DNA of 12,879 nt from Alphaproteobacteria bacterium UBA2784 (GTDB lineage: Bacteria > Pseudomonadota > Alphaproteobacteria > Micropepsales > Micropepsaceae). The notes under the pieces were generated by a model, which saw only the letters and a list, made by a program, of their open reading frames with translations, was not told the origin of the DNA and searched no databases. This document shows, piece after piece, positions 6,786-12,879 of the stretch; positions within the stretch are counted from its first letter, which is position 1; every line of letters begins with the position of its first letter. Location of the stretch: NCBI GenBank assembly GCA_002352285.1, contig DEIC01000041.1:3827-16705 (forward strand). The letters run 5' to 3'. The position numbers and the translations under genes are program-made.

Positions 6786-9180
6786 AGGTGCGAAGCGTTG
6801 CTCCGGTGGCCTTGGCGACGGCGGCCACGATCTTTTGTGCTTCGGCGTCGATCTCGGCATCCGTCAATGTCTTCGTCATGGGCTGAAAGCGCACGGCAAT
6901 GGCAACCGACTTCTTGCCATCGTCCACGCCGTTGCCCTGCCAGACGTCGAACACGCTGACGCGCTCGATCAGCTCCTTCGAGGCGCCCTGTGCGGCGCGC
7001 ACGATGTCGCCCGCAGCCACGTTTGCTGCAACGACAAAGGCAAAATCGCGCTCAACGGCAGGGAAGTCTGACTTTACCAGCGGCGGTTTGGTGCGCGTGG
7101 CCTTGGGTTTGGGGCTGGGCAACGCGTCCATGAAGACTTCAAAGGCGGCAACCGGCGTTTTGATGTCAAACGCCTTGAGCACGTTGGGATGCAATTCGCC
7201 AAAGCGCGCGATCACGGTCTTTGGCCCCAGGCGGAACACGCCCGAGCGGCCCGGATGATACGTGCCCGGCGCCTCGGCTGCGATCTGGAGCGAGCCGGTG
7301 GGCACACCCAACGCCTCCAGCAGACCCAGCACATCGGCCTTGGCGGTGAAGACATCGGGCGCTGCGAGCTTGCCCGACCAGTGGCGCATGCCCGCGCCAC
7401 TGCGCACGCCCGCGGCCACCATCAGCTGATCGCCCGGTGTGGAGGAGGCAAACTGCGGACCCACTTCAAAGAGCGCGCTGTCGTCAAGGCCACGCGCTGC
7501 GTTGCGTGCGACAGCATCCAGCAATGCGGGAATGATGCTGGGCCGCATCGCATCGAGATCGGCCGAGATCGGATTTTCGAGCAGCAGCGTTTCTGATCCG
7601 CCGAAAAGCCGCGCACGGGCCGACGGCACAAAGGAGTAGGTGACGCACTCGGCCATGCCGCGGCCCGCAAGGGCGCGGCGCGCATCACGCAGGCGGCGCT
7701 GCTCGCGCGTCAGGGCAGGCCGCGTGACGGCTGCTTCGCGCGGCAAAGCGGTTGAGGGGATGCGGTCGAGGCCATAAAGGCGCGCCACTTCCTCCACCAG
7801 ATCCGCTGCGCCATGAATGTCGGGCCGCCACGAGGGAGGCGTGACCTTGAAGGGCGGCGCGCCTGCGATCACGCAACCAATGTCGCCGAGAAGGCGCAGT
7901 GTTTCGCTGGCGGGCACATCAAGCCCCGCGAGCTTTTTCACCATCGCCGGATCAAAGCTGATCTCGCGCCGCCATGCGGGTACGCCGCCTGCGATCACCA
8001 CATCTGACGGCTCGCCGCCGCACCATTCGATGATGAGCCGGGTGGCGAGTTCAAGACCGGCAAGACAGAATTCAGGATCAACGCCGCGCTCAAAGCGGTA
8101 GCGCGCGTCGGAATTGATGGCGAGCTTGCGGCCTGCCTCGGCAATGCGCTTGGGATCGAAGAGGGCGGCCTCAATGAAAACGTCTTTGGTCGTTTCGGTG
8201 CAGCCCGTCTCAAGACCGCCCATTACGCCCGCGATGCCGCGTGCGGCCTTTTCGTCGGCAATCACGATCATGGCGCTGTCGAGGGCATAAGACTTCCCAT
8301 CAAGGCCAATGATGCTTTCGCCCGCCGTTGCCATGCGCGCGCAGAGATCGCCGGTGAGCGTGGCCGCATCAAACACGTGCAAGGGCCGCGCATATTCCAG
8401 CGAGATGAGGTTGGTCACGTCCACCAGCGCCGAGATGGGGCGCAGACCCACGGCTTTCAGGCGCGCCTGCACCCAATCGGGGCTGGGACCGTTTTTCACA
8501 CCACGCACCAGACGGCCCGCAAACATCGGGCAGGCATCTTTGTGCGCGTCGTCGAAGTTAAGCGCGGTCTTGATGGGAGAGGGGAACTTGCCCTTCACCG
8601 GATCAATGGCGCGCGTCTTCACACTGCCCAGACCGGCAGCCGCCAGATCGCGCGCAATGCCCGCCACACCATTGCAATCGCCGCGATTGGGCGTGATCGC
8701 AATGTCGATGACGGGGTCTTCCAGACCCAGCACCTTGGCAATTGGCGTGCCGATGGGCGCATCGGTTGCAAGCTCAATAATGCCGTCGTGATCCTCGCCC
8801 AGCTGCAATTCACGCGCCGAGCACAACATGCCGTTCGAGACGACACCGCGAATGGCGCCTGCCTTCAGCACCATGCCGGAAGCCGGAATGGTTGCGCCGA
8901 CCGGTGCGAAAACGGCGGTCAGGCCCGCGCGCGCGTTGGGTGCGCCGCAGACGACTTCGATCTCGCCGTCTTTGGTGGCCACGCGGCAGACCTGCAATTT
9001 GTCGGCATTCGGGTGGCGCGCGGCGGTCAGCACCTTGGCGACCGTGAAAGCGGACAGCGATCTGGCGCGATCCTCCACGCTTTCAACCTCAAGCCCGATG
9101 CGGGTGAGCGTTGAAAGAATGGTGTCGAGCGGGGCATCGGTTTCCAGATGCTCTTTCAGCCATGAGAGGGTGAATTTCAT
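6784..9180 (-). CDS. pheT: Phenylalanyl-tRNA synthetase beta subunit
   Basis: Large subunit of the (alpha-beta)2 PheRS that charges tRNA-Phe; the beta chain supplies editing of mis-charged Tyr and tRNA binding. The 798-residue product has the full long-form layout: the N-terminal region and EMAP-like tRNA-binding domain (about 39-150, with RHPNADKLQVCRV and VVCGAPN), the B3/B4 editing domain (about 215-375), and the B5 domain (about 405-475, with PPSWRPDIHGAADLVEEVARLYGLDRIPS). A catalytic-like core follows (about 480-690), then the C-terminal ferredoxin-fold anticodon-binding domain (about 704-797, with FPAVERDFAFVV). The start codon overlaps the pheS stop by 4 bp (ATGA), which couples translation and supports equal subunit output. 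Length is typical and no motif is missing. Confidence 0.97.
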   Translation of the reverse strand: MKFTLSWLKEHLETDAPLDTILSTLTRIGLEVESVEDRARSLSAFTVAKVLTAARHPNADKLQVCRVATKDGEIEVVCGAPNARAGLTAVFAPVGATIPASGMVLKAGAIRGVVSNGMLCSARELQLGEDHDGIIELATDAPIGTPIAKVLGLEDPVIDIAITPNRGDCNGVAGIARDLAAAGLGSVKTRAIDPVKGKFPSPIKTALNFDDAHKDACPMFAGRLVRGVKNGPSPDWVQARLKAVGLRPISALVDVTNLISLEYARPLHVFDAATLTGDLCARMATAGESIIGLDGKSYALDSAMIVIADEKAARGIAGVMGGLETGCTETTKDVFIEAALFDPKRIAEAGRKLAINSDARYRFERGVDPEFCLAGLELATRLIIEWCGGEPSDVVIAGGVPAWRREISFDPAMVKKLAGLDVPASETLRLLGDIGCVIAGAPPFKVTPPSWRPDIHGAADLVEEVARLYGLDRIPSTALPREAAVTRPALTREQRRLRDARRALAGRGMAECVTYSFVPSARARLFGGSETLLLENPISADLDAMRPSIIPALLDAVARNAARGLDDSALFEVGPQFASSTPGDQLMVAAGVRSGAGMRHWSGKLAAPDVFTAKADVLGLLEALGVPTGSLQIAAEAPGTYHPGRSGVFRLGPKTVIARFGELHPNVLKAFDIKTPVAAFEVFMDALPSPKPKATRTKPPLVKSDFPAVERDFAFVVAANVAAGDIVRAAQGASKELIERVSVFDVWQGNGVDDGKKSVAIAVRFQPMTKTLTDAEIDAEAQKIVAAVAKATGATLRT

Positions 9181-10265
9181 CGTGTCAGCCCTCCCGCCAG
9201 CGAGGGTTGCTCCAGCAGCGAGAAGCCATAGTGCTTCAGCCAGCGCAGATCGCTCTCGAAGAAGGCACGCAGATCGGGCATGCCGTATTTCAGCATCGCC
9301 ATGCGGTCCACGCCGCAGCCAAAGGCAAAGCCCTGATAGCGCGACGGATCAAGGCCGCAATTGGCGATCACTTTGGGATGCACCATGCCGCAACCGAGAA
9401 TCTCCAGCCAGTCATTGCCCTGACCAAATTTCACTTCGCTGCCCGAGCGGTCGCACTGGATATCGACTTCGGCGGAGGGTTCGGTGAAGGGGAAGTGCGA
9501 GGCGCGGAAGCGCATCGTCACCGATTTTACCTCGAAGAATGCCTTGCAGAATTCTTCCAGCGTCCATTTCAGATGGCCCATGTGGGTGGACTCGTCGATG
9601 ACGAGACCCTCTACCTGATGGAACATCGGCGTGTGCGTCTGGTCGCTGTCGCTGCGATAGGTGCGGCCGGTGACGATGATGCGATAGGGCGGCTTTTGCG
9701 CCAGCATGTGGCGGATCTGGACGGCGCTTGTATGCGTGCGCAGCACGTGGCGCGCGCCATTGGCATCGGGCCGCATGTAGAACGTGTCGTGCATCTGGCG
9801 CGCGGGATGTTCCGGCGGGATGTTGAGCTTGGTGAAGTTGTAGTCGTCCAGCTCGATGTCCGGGCCATCGGCCAGCTGAAAGCCCATATCGGCGAAGATC
9901 GCGATGATCTCGTCCGTCACCTGTCCCACGGGATGCAAACGGCCAGCGCCGGGGTCCAGTGGCTCCGTGCGGACGGGCAGCGTGATGTCCACGCGCTCGG
10001 TTTCCAGACGATGCTGGAGCGCGGCGGCGGCGAAGGCCTCTTTCTTGTCGGCCAGAGCCGCCGTGACGCGGTCCTTCAGGCCGTTAATGAGCGGGCCTTT
10101 CACTTTACGCTCATCTGCGCTCATGGCCCCAAGCGTTTTCAGGAGTTCGCTGACCGAACCCTTTTTGCCCAGGGCAGCAACGCGCACGGCTTCGAGGGCT
10201 GCATCATCACCCGATGCGGCGATCGCCCCCATGATTTCCTTTTCAAGACTGTCGATGTCGCTCAT
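9177..10265 (-). CDS. pheS: Phenylalanyl-tRNA synthetase alpha subunit
   Basis: Catalytic subunit of PheRS, a class II synthetase that activates Phe with ATP and transfers it to tRNA-Phe. The 362-residue product has an N-terminal helical/coiled-coil arm (about 1-85), class II motif 1 region HPARQMHDTFYM (153-164), LRTHTSAVQIR (175-185), motif 2 around TGRTYRSDSDQTHTPMFHQVEG (199-220), and motif 3 FAFGCGVDRMAML (313-325), including Arg321 for ATP binding. The start was set at the ATG 10263-10265, giving MSDIDSLEKEI. An in-frame ATG at 10302-10304 would add 13 residues (MRGQPFCCPDHAK) with no family resemblance and would place initiation inside a stable hairpin. The gene follows rplT after 90 bp. 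Confidence 0.97.
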   Translation of the reverse strand: MSDIDSLEKEIMGAIAASGDDAALEAVRVAALGKKGSVSELLKTLGAMSADERKVKGPLINGLKDRVTAALADKKEAFAAAALQHRLETERVDITLPVRTEPLDPGAGRLHPVGQVTDEIIAIFADMGFQLADGPDIELDDYNFTKLNIPPEHPARQMHDTFYMRPDANGARHVLRTHTSAVQIRHMLAQKPPYRIIVTGRTYRSDSDQTHTPMFHQVEGLVIDESTHMGHLKWTLEEFCKAFFEVKSVTMRFRASHFPFTEPSAEVDIQCDRSGSEVKFGQGNDWLEILGCGMVHPKVIANCGLDPSRYQGFAFGCGVDRMAMLKYGMPDLRAFFESDLRWLKHYGFSLLEQPSLAGGLTR

Positions 10266-10299
10266 CTTCGCATGATCCGGGCAGCAGAAAGGTTGGCCG

Positions 10300-10321
10300 C
10301 GCAAGGGGTTTCCCCCTTGCG
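10300..10321 (-). promoter_or_regulatory. GAAA-capped hairpin between rplT and pheS
   Basis: In the minus-strand transcript a perfect 9-bp stem (arms at 10313-10321 and 10300-10308) is closed by a four-base GAAA loop, a GNRA-type tetraloop. It lies 34 nt before the pheS ATG. The bases after it read CCAACCUUUCUG, a poor U-run. It could be a weak terminator that lowers pheST expression relative to the ribosomal proteins, an RNA-processing site or an attenuator. No Phe-rich leader peptide is visible in the gap. Confidence 0.5.
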
Positions 10322-10355
10322 TGCGGTCCCCGCCGATTGACCGGGCGGATAAGCG

Positions 10356-10718
10356 TCAGGCTGCCTTGAGCTGCGCCTTTGCCTGGTCAACGAGGACCTT
10401 GAAGGCCTCAGGCTCGTGGATGGCAAGATCGGACAGGATTTTCCGGTCCACTTCCACACCCGCCTTGCTGAGGCCGTCGATAAATCGGCCATAGGTCAGC
10501 CCGTGCGCGCGAACGCCAGCGTTGATGCGCTGGATCCAGAGCGCGCGGAAATTGCGCTTGCGCAGCTTGCGGCCCTTATAGGCGTGCTGGCCGGCGCGAT
10601 CGACCGACTGCTTGGCAACCCGGATCGTGCTCTTGCGGCGGCCGTAGAAGCCCTTCGCTGCTTTCAGAACTTTCTTGTGGCGGGCCTTGATGGTTGTCCC
10701 GCGCTTGACGCGTGCCAT
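10356..10718 (-). CDS. rplT: 50S ribosomal protein L20
   Basis: Assembly protein of the large ribosomal subunit that binds 23S rRNA early; in other bacteria it also represses its own operon by binding the leader mRNA. The 120-residue, highly basic product starts MARVKRGTTIKARHKKVLKAAKGFYGRRKSTIRVAKQ and contains the family signature region around KRNFRALWIQRINAGVRAHGLTYGRFI. Both the extended basic N-terminal arm and the globular C-terminal domain are complete. It starts 13 bp after the rpmI stop, with a purine-rich GGGGGGA ribosome binding site in between, so it is cotranscribed with rpmI. Confidence 0.98.
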   Translation of the reverse strand: MARVKRGTTIKARHKKVLKAAKGFYGRRKSTIRVAKQSVDRAGQHAYKGRKLRKRNFRALWIQRINAGVRAHGLTYGRFIDGLSKAGVEVDRKILSDLAIHEPEAFKVLVDQAKAQLKAA

Positions 10719-10731
10719 GTGATGTCCCCCC

Positions 10732-10929
10732 TCAGCCGTTCGGCAGCCAGCGCTTCACGCGCTTGGTTTCCGCTTCCGACAGCACGCGCGTGCCGCGGTT
10801 CTCGCGGATGTACTTTGACGAGTGACTGATCAGGCGGTGACGCTTGCCGGCGGCACCTGCTTTCACTTTTCCGCTCGCGGTGATTTTGAAGCGCTTTTTG
10901 GCGCCACTCTTCGTCTTGATCTTGGGCAT
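10732..10929 (-). CDS. rpmI: 50S ribosomal protein L35
   Basis: Small basic large-subunit protein of 65 residues, MPKIKTKSGAKKRFKITASGKVKAGAAGKRHRLISHSSKYIREN..., ending VKRWLPNG. This is the normal length and sequence pattern of bacterial L35. The ATG 10927-10929 has an excellent GGAGGAG site 4 nt upstream; the open frame continues upstream to 11016, but that extension is not L35-like. It is the first gene of a rpmI-rplT-pheS-pheT cluster. infC, which precedes rpmI in many other bacteria, is absent here. Confidence 0.97.
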   Translation of the reverse strand: MPKIKTKSGAKKRFKITASGKVKAGAAGKRHRLISHSSKYIRENRGTRVLSEAETKRVKRWLPNG

Positions 10930-10933
10930 TTTG

Positions 10934-10940
10934 CTCCTCC
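10934..10940 (-). promoter_or_regulatory. strong ribosome binding site of rpmI
   Basis: GGAGGAG on the minus strand, 4 nt before the rpmI ATG. It is the strongest Shine-Dalgarno match noticed in the window, and it decides the rpmI start. Confidence 0.85.
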
Positions 10941-10947
10941 GGGATGA

Positions 10948-10995
10948 GGGGCCATAAAGACCCCGTCGGGCATTGTGGGCCGCCACGGCATGCCC
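10948..10995 (-). promoter_or_regulatory. two tandem hairpins in the rpmI leader
   Basis: Reading the minus-strand RNA, the first structure (10995 to 10968) has GGGCAU pairing AUGCCC, enclosing an inner GUGG/CCAC stem with a CGGC loop and a small asymmetric bulge. Three nucleotides later, a second hairpin (10964 to 10948) pairs GGGGUC with GGCCCC (one U-G pair) around a UUUAU loop. Its end is 7 nt before the GGAGGAG site. The placement suits translational autoregulation by a ribosomal protein such as L20. That role is inferred; I recognise no known leader family. Confidence 0.45.
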
Positions 10996-11028
10996 TTTCA
11001 GGCCGGGCCGCCCCACAAAAGAGCGCGC

Positions 11029-11057
11029 GGTTTAGCCGAAGCCTCGCCGCAGTGCAA
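11029..11057 (-). promoter_or_regulatory. candidate promoter of rpmI-rplT-pheS-pheT
   Basis: On the minus strand TTGCAC (11057-11052) and TAAACC (11034-11029) are 17 bp apart. They lie between the xylC-like stop codon (11078) and the hairpin leader, and would give a 5' leader of roughly 90 nt. Each hexamer matches consensus at only 3 of 6 positions, but spacing and position are good. Confidence 0.35.
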
Positions 11058-11077
11058 GATTGGCGGGTGGGGGCGCG

Positions 11078-11953
11078 TTAACCTTTGAACCGGGGGGTGG
11101 CAAGACCCCTAACCCCCAGGCCCGTCACGGCAAAAACGCCGCCGGATTGGGGAAAGCGTGCGAGGGTTTCGGCGTCCAGCCCGATACGGGCGGAAGTAAC
11201 AAACAGAATATCGAGATCGGGCCCGCCAAAGCAGCAGCTCGTCACCAGGGGCGCGGGGATGGGAATGTGGCGCAGAATCGCCCCATCCGGCGCGTAGTGC
11301 GTGAGGCGGCTGCCCGCCCATTCGGCGCTGATGATGCTGTCATCTGCGGCCACGCACAGCCCATCGGGATAATGGCCATCTGGCGTTTGCGCAAAAATGC
11401 GCCGCGCGCCCGGTGTGCCGCTTGCCGCATCAAACGCCATTGCATTGATCGTGCGCCCGGCGCTGTCGGTAAAGAACATCGTGTGTTGATCGCGCGTCCA
11501 GCCCAGACCGTTCGTGACAACAAAGCCGAAGGGAAAACGTGTCACCGAGAGATCGGGATCAAGGCGGAAGAGATCGCCGGTCGCTTGCGTCTCGCCGTCA
11601 TCCATCGTGCCTGCCCAGAAGCGGCCGGCGGCATCGACCTTGCCGTCATTGAAGCGGTTATGCGGATTATCTGCGTCGGGATCGGCAATCGGCGCAACGG
11701 TTCCTGTTGCCAGATCAACAAAGGCAAAGCCCGTCTTCAGTGCGGCGACGAGGCCGCCGCGTTCGCGCAAAGCAATAGCGCCGACCGCACTGGGCATTTT
11801 CCATGTTTCAAGCGTGCACGCAGGCCACGACAGCGCGTGGATCGCGGGCGCCTTGATGTCCACAAAGAAAAGACGCTGTGTGCGTTCGCACCAGACCGGG
11901 CCTTCTCCCAGCGTCGCCTTCACGTCGGCAATGCAGGTGACTTTCGGCGTCAT
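11078..11953 (-). CDS. xylC: SMP-30/gluconolactonase family sugar lactonase, XylC-like
   Basis: Six-bladed beta-propeller lactonase that hydrolyses an aldonolactone to the aldonic acid; Caulobacter XylC, a metal-dependent enzyme, acts on D-xylonolactone. The 291-residue product has the family metal and substrate residues: Glu17 in LGEGPVW, Arg100/Asn102/Asp103 in NRFNDGKVD, Asn148 in VTNGLGW and Asp197 in YPDGLCV. The N-terminus (VTCIADVKATLGEGPVW) and the C-terminal stretch (CCFGGPDLDILFVTSAR...AETLARFPQSGGVFAV) closely resemble Caulobacter XylC as I remember it. No signal peptide, so cytoplasmic. The start overlaps the upstream dehydrogenase stop by 4 bp (ATGA). The exact sugar is not certain: L-arabinono- or other aldonolactones are alternatives. 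Confidence 0.85.
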   Translation of the reverse strand: MTPKVTCIADVKATLGEGPVWCERTQRLFFVDIKAPAIHALSWPACTLETWKMPSAVGAIALRERGGLVAALKTGFAFVDLATGTVAPIADPDADNPHNRFNDGKVDAAGRFWAGTMDDGETQATGDLFRLDPDLSVTRFPFGFVVTNGLGWTRDQHTMFFTDSAGRTINAMAFDAASGTPGARRIFAQTPDGHYPDGLCVAADDSIISAEWAGSRLTHYAPDGAILRHIPIPAPLVTSCCFGGPDLDILFVTSARIGLDAETLARFPQSGGVFAVTGLGVRGLATPRFKG

Positions 11954-12714
11954 GTCCAGCCGCCATCAACGACGAAGTTCTGCGCCGTGACCATGCGGCT
12001 GTCATCGGCGGCAAGAAACAGCACCATGCGCGCCACATCATCGGGCATGATTTTTTCCGGCAGGCATTGGTTGCGCATGATCTCGGCTTCGCCCTCGGCC
12101 GTTACCCATTTCGTCAGCTGGCGCTCGGTCATCACCCAGCCGGGCACGACGCAATTGACGCGGATATTGTCAGCGCCCAGATCACGCGCCAGTGCGCGGG
12201 TGAGGCCCTCAATCGCTGCCTTGGCTGCAAGATAGACCGGCATGCCCGGCACCTTCAGCCGCCAGCTCGTTGAACCGAGATTGATGATCGCGCCTTCTTT
12301 CGCGCGCCGCATGGCGGGTGCAACGGCCTGGGCCGCAAAAAACTGGTGGCGCAGATTGACCGCGATGCGCTCATCAAAATAGGCAGGCGAGACGCTGGAC
12401 AGGTCATGGCGGTCGTCGTGACCGGCATTGTTGACCAGCACCTGTGTAGGCCCATGGGCACGTTCAAGGCTTGTGAGCGCGGTGTTGAGTGCGGCGATGT
12501 CGGTCAAATCGGCAGGCGCAAAGGCTGCGGCGTGACCCTCGGCCTTCAAGCGTGCTGCCAGCGCGTTGCCTGCCTTTGCGTCTATGTCGATGAAGCCGGT
12601 CCGGGCACCCTGACGCGCAAAATGTTCGACAATCGCAGCACCTATGCCGCTGGCGCCGCCGGTAACGACGACAGTTTTTCCGGCAAGGCTGGGATAGGCG
12701 GCAAAGCGGTTCAT
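11950..12714 (-). CDS. xylB: SDR sugar dehydrogenase, XylB-like (D-xylose 1-dehydrogenase)
   Basis: Classical short-chain dehydrogenase/reductase of 254 residues, predicted to oxidise an aldopentose at C1 to the lactone with NAD+. Visible motifs are the nucleotide-binding TGGASGIG (18-25), an acidic residue after the second strand (Asp43 in FIDID, favouring NAD over NADP), NNAG (95-98), and catalytic Ser148, Tyr161 and Lys165 with the usual 13-residue Ser-Tyr spacing. The segments YPSLAGK, NNAGHDDRH, YFDERIAVNLRH and INLGSTSW follow the pattern of Caulobacter XylB (NAD-dependent xylose dehydrogenase) as I recall it. Its 4-bp overlap with the xylC-like gene supports a dehydrogenase-lactonase pair. 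Substrate is inferred; other aldoses such as L-arabinose are possible. The ribosome binding site is weak. Confidence 0.85.
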   Translation of the reverse strand: MNRFAAYPSLAGKTVVVTGGASGIGAAIVEHFARQGARTGFIDIDAKAGNALAARLKAEGHAAAFAPADLTDIAALNTALTSLERAHGPTQVLVNNAGHDDRHDLSSVSPAYFDERIAVNLRHQFFAAQAVAPAMRRAKEGAIINLGSTSWRLKVPGMPVYLAAKAAIEGLTRALARDLGADNIRVNCVVPGWVMTERQLTKWVTAEGEAEIMRNQCLPEKIMPDDVARMVLFLAADDSRMVTAQNFVVDGGWT

Positions 12715-12743
12715 CGCGCGGGTCCGTTGAGGGGCATCGGCGG

Positions 12744-12772
12744 ACTATGGTGGCGTGTGTGGGTGTGTGCAA
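12744..12772 (-). promoter_or_regulatory. candidate promoter of the xylB-xylC unit
   Basis: On the minus strand TTGCAC (12772-12767) and CATAGT (12749-12744) are 17 bp apart, giving a short leader of about 20-25 nt before the ATG at 12714. The -35 hexamer is identical to that of the candidate rpmI promoter. The spacer is a CA-rich run. No operator palindrome was recognised around it. Confidence 0.35.
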
Positions 12773-12819
12773 GGTTGCCCACGCCAGATGCCGAAGTTGC
12801 AAACCATCTTTCGCCTCCG

Positions 12820-12874
12820 CCCGCGCAGCTTTGCGCGGGGGTGAGCGAAGCGCAAGGCGATGCGCTTGCATCGC
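12820..12874. repeat. pair of GCTT-loop palindromes at the window edge
   Basis: Two perfect inverted repeats lie 17 bp apart: CCCGCGCA/TGCGCGGG (12820-12839) and GCGATGC/GCATCGC (12857-12874). Both enclose the same GCTT loop. A third pairing, AAGCGCA (12848-12854) with TGCGCTT (12861-12867), would compete with the second. No gene is supported from 12715 to the end. This may be a REP-like intergenic repeat or the 3' region of a gene beyond the edge. Confidence 0.5.
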
Positions 12875-12879
12875 GGGTG

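Noticed and set aside
9207..10340. Long plus-strand open frame antisense to pheS (377 codons)
   Set aside because: It mirrors the pheS frame in high-GC DNA. The translation shows no domain, while the minus strand has every class II synthetase motif.
10930..11016. Upstream extension of rpmI to an ATG at 11016
   Set aside because: L35 is normally about 65 residues; the extension would run through the two leader hairpins, and GGAGGAG directly precedes the internal ATG.
11060..12235. Long plus-strand open frame antisense to the xylC- and xylB-like genes (391 codons)
   Set aside because: The minus-strand frames carry clear catalytic motifs of two enzyme families; the antisense product is compositionally odd and unrecognisable.
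12464..12871. Minus-strand open frame running from the right-edge palindromes into the SDR gene
   Set aside because: It is out of frame with the dehydrogenase over most of its length and has no recognisable domain or ribosome site.
1..12879. Mobile element, defence island, CRISPR, tRNA or biosynthetic cluster
   Set aside because: Read on both strands, every long gene is a recognisable housekeeping or sugar-metabolism gene; no transposase, integrase, spaced direct repeats or cloverleaf pattern was seen.

Overview
The window reads as a chromosomal core segment of a high-GC alphaproteobacterium. The evidence is the gene order ptsP / rodZ-type HTH gene / ispG / prfA / prmC / DUF4167, the DUF4167 family itself (essentially alphaproteobacterial), and a sugar-oxidation pair that closely resembles Caulobacter XylB and XylC as I remember them. 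I cannot place it to order. Coding density is very high. I see no tRNA, rRNA, CRISPR array, insertion sequence, phage gene or integrase, and nothing that looks recently transferred.

Left half, plus strand (1-6777). The window opens inside ptsP (PTS-Ntr enzyme I; its N-terminal GAF domain lies off the left edge). It continues with a RodZ-like membrane HTH protein, ispG (MEP isoprenoid pathway), prfA (release factor 1) and prmC (the methyltransferase that modifies the GGQ glutamine of PrfA). The last plus-strand gene encodes a small glycine/arginine-rich DUF4167 protein. rodZ-ispG are 8 bp apart and prfA-prmC overlap by 4 bp. A hairpin-bearing gap separates ispG from prfA, and a 214-bp gap with a candidate promoter precedes the DUF4167 gene.

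Right half, minus strand (12714 down to 6784). Reading in the direction of transcription, a two-gene unit comes first: an SDR dehydrogenase (xylB-like) overlapping by 4 bp an SMP-30-type lactonase (xylC-like). These would oxidise an aldopentose, probably D-xylose, to its lactone and then to the aldonic acid. A 148-bp leader follows with a candidate promoter and two stacked hairpins, then rpmI (L35), rplT (L20), pheS and pheT (the two subunits of phenylalanyl-tRNA synthetase). infC is not present beside rpmI. pheT converges on the DUF4167 gene with only 6 bp between stop codons, and a single inverted repeat spans both stops.

No previously undescribed multi-gene system is visible. The points most worth a second look are small: the structured leader upstream of rpmI, a GAAA-capped hairpin between rplT and pheS, the shared hairpin at the convergent gene ends, the xylBC-like pair without the rest of its pathway, and two adjacent palindromes with the same GCTT loop at the right edge. 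Promoters and hairpins were found by eye and are unscored.
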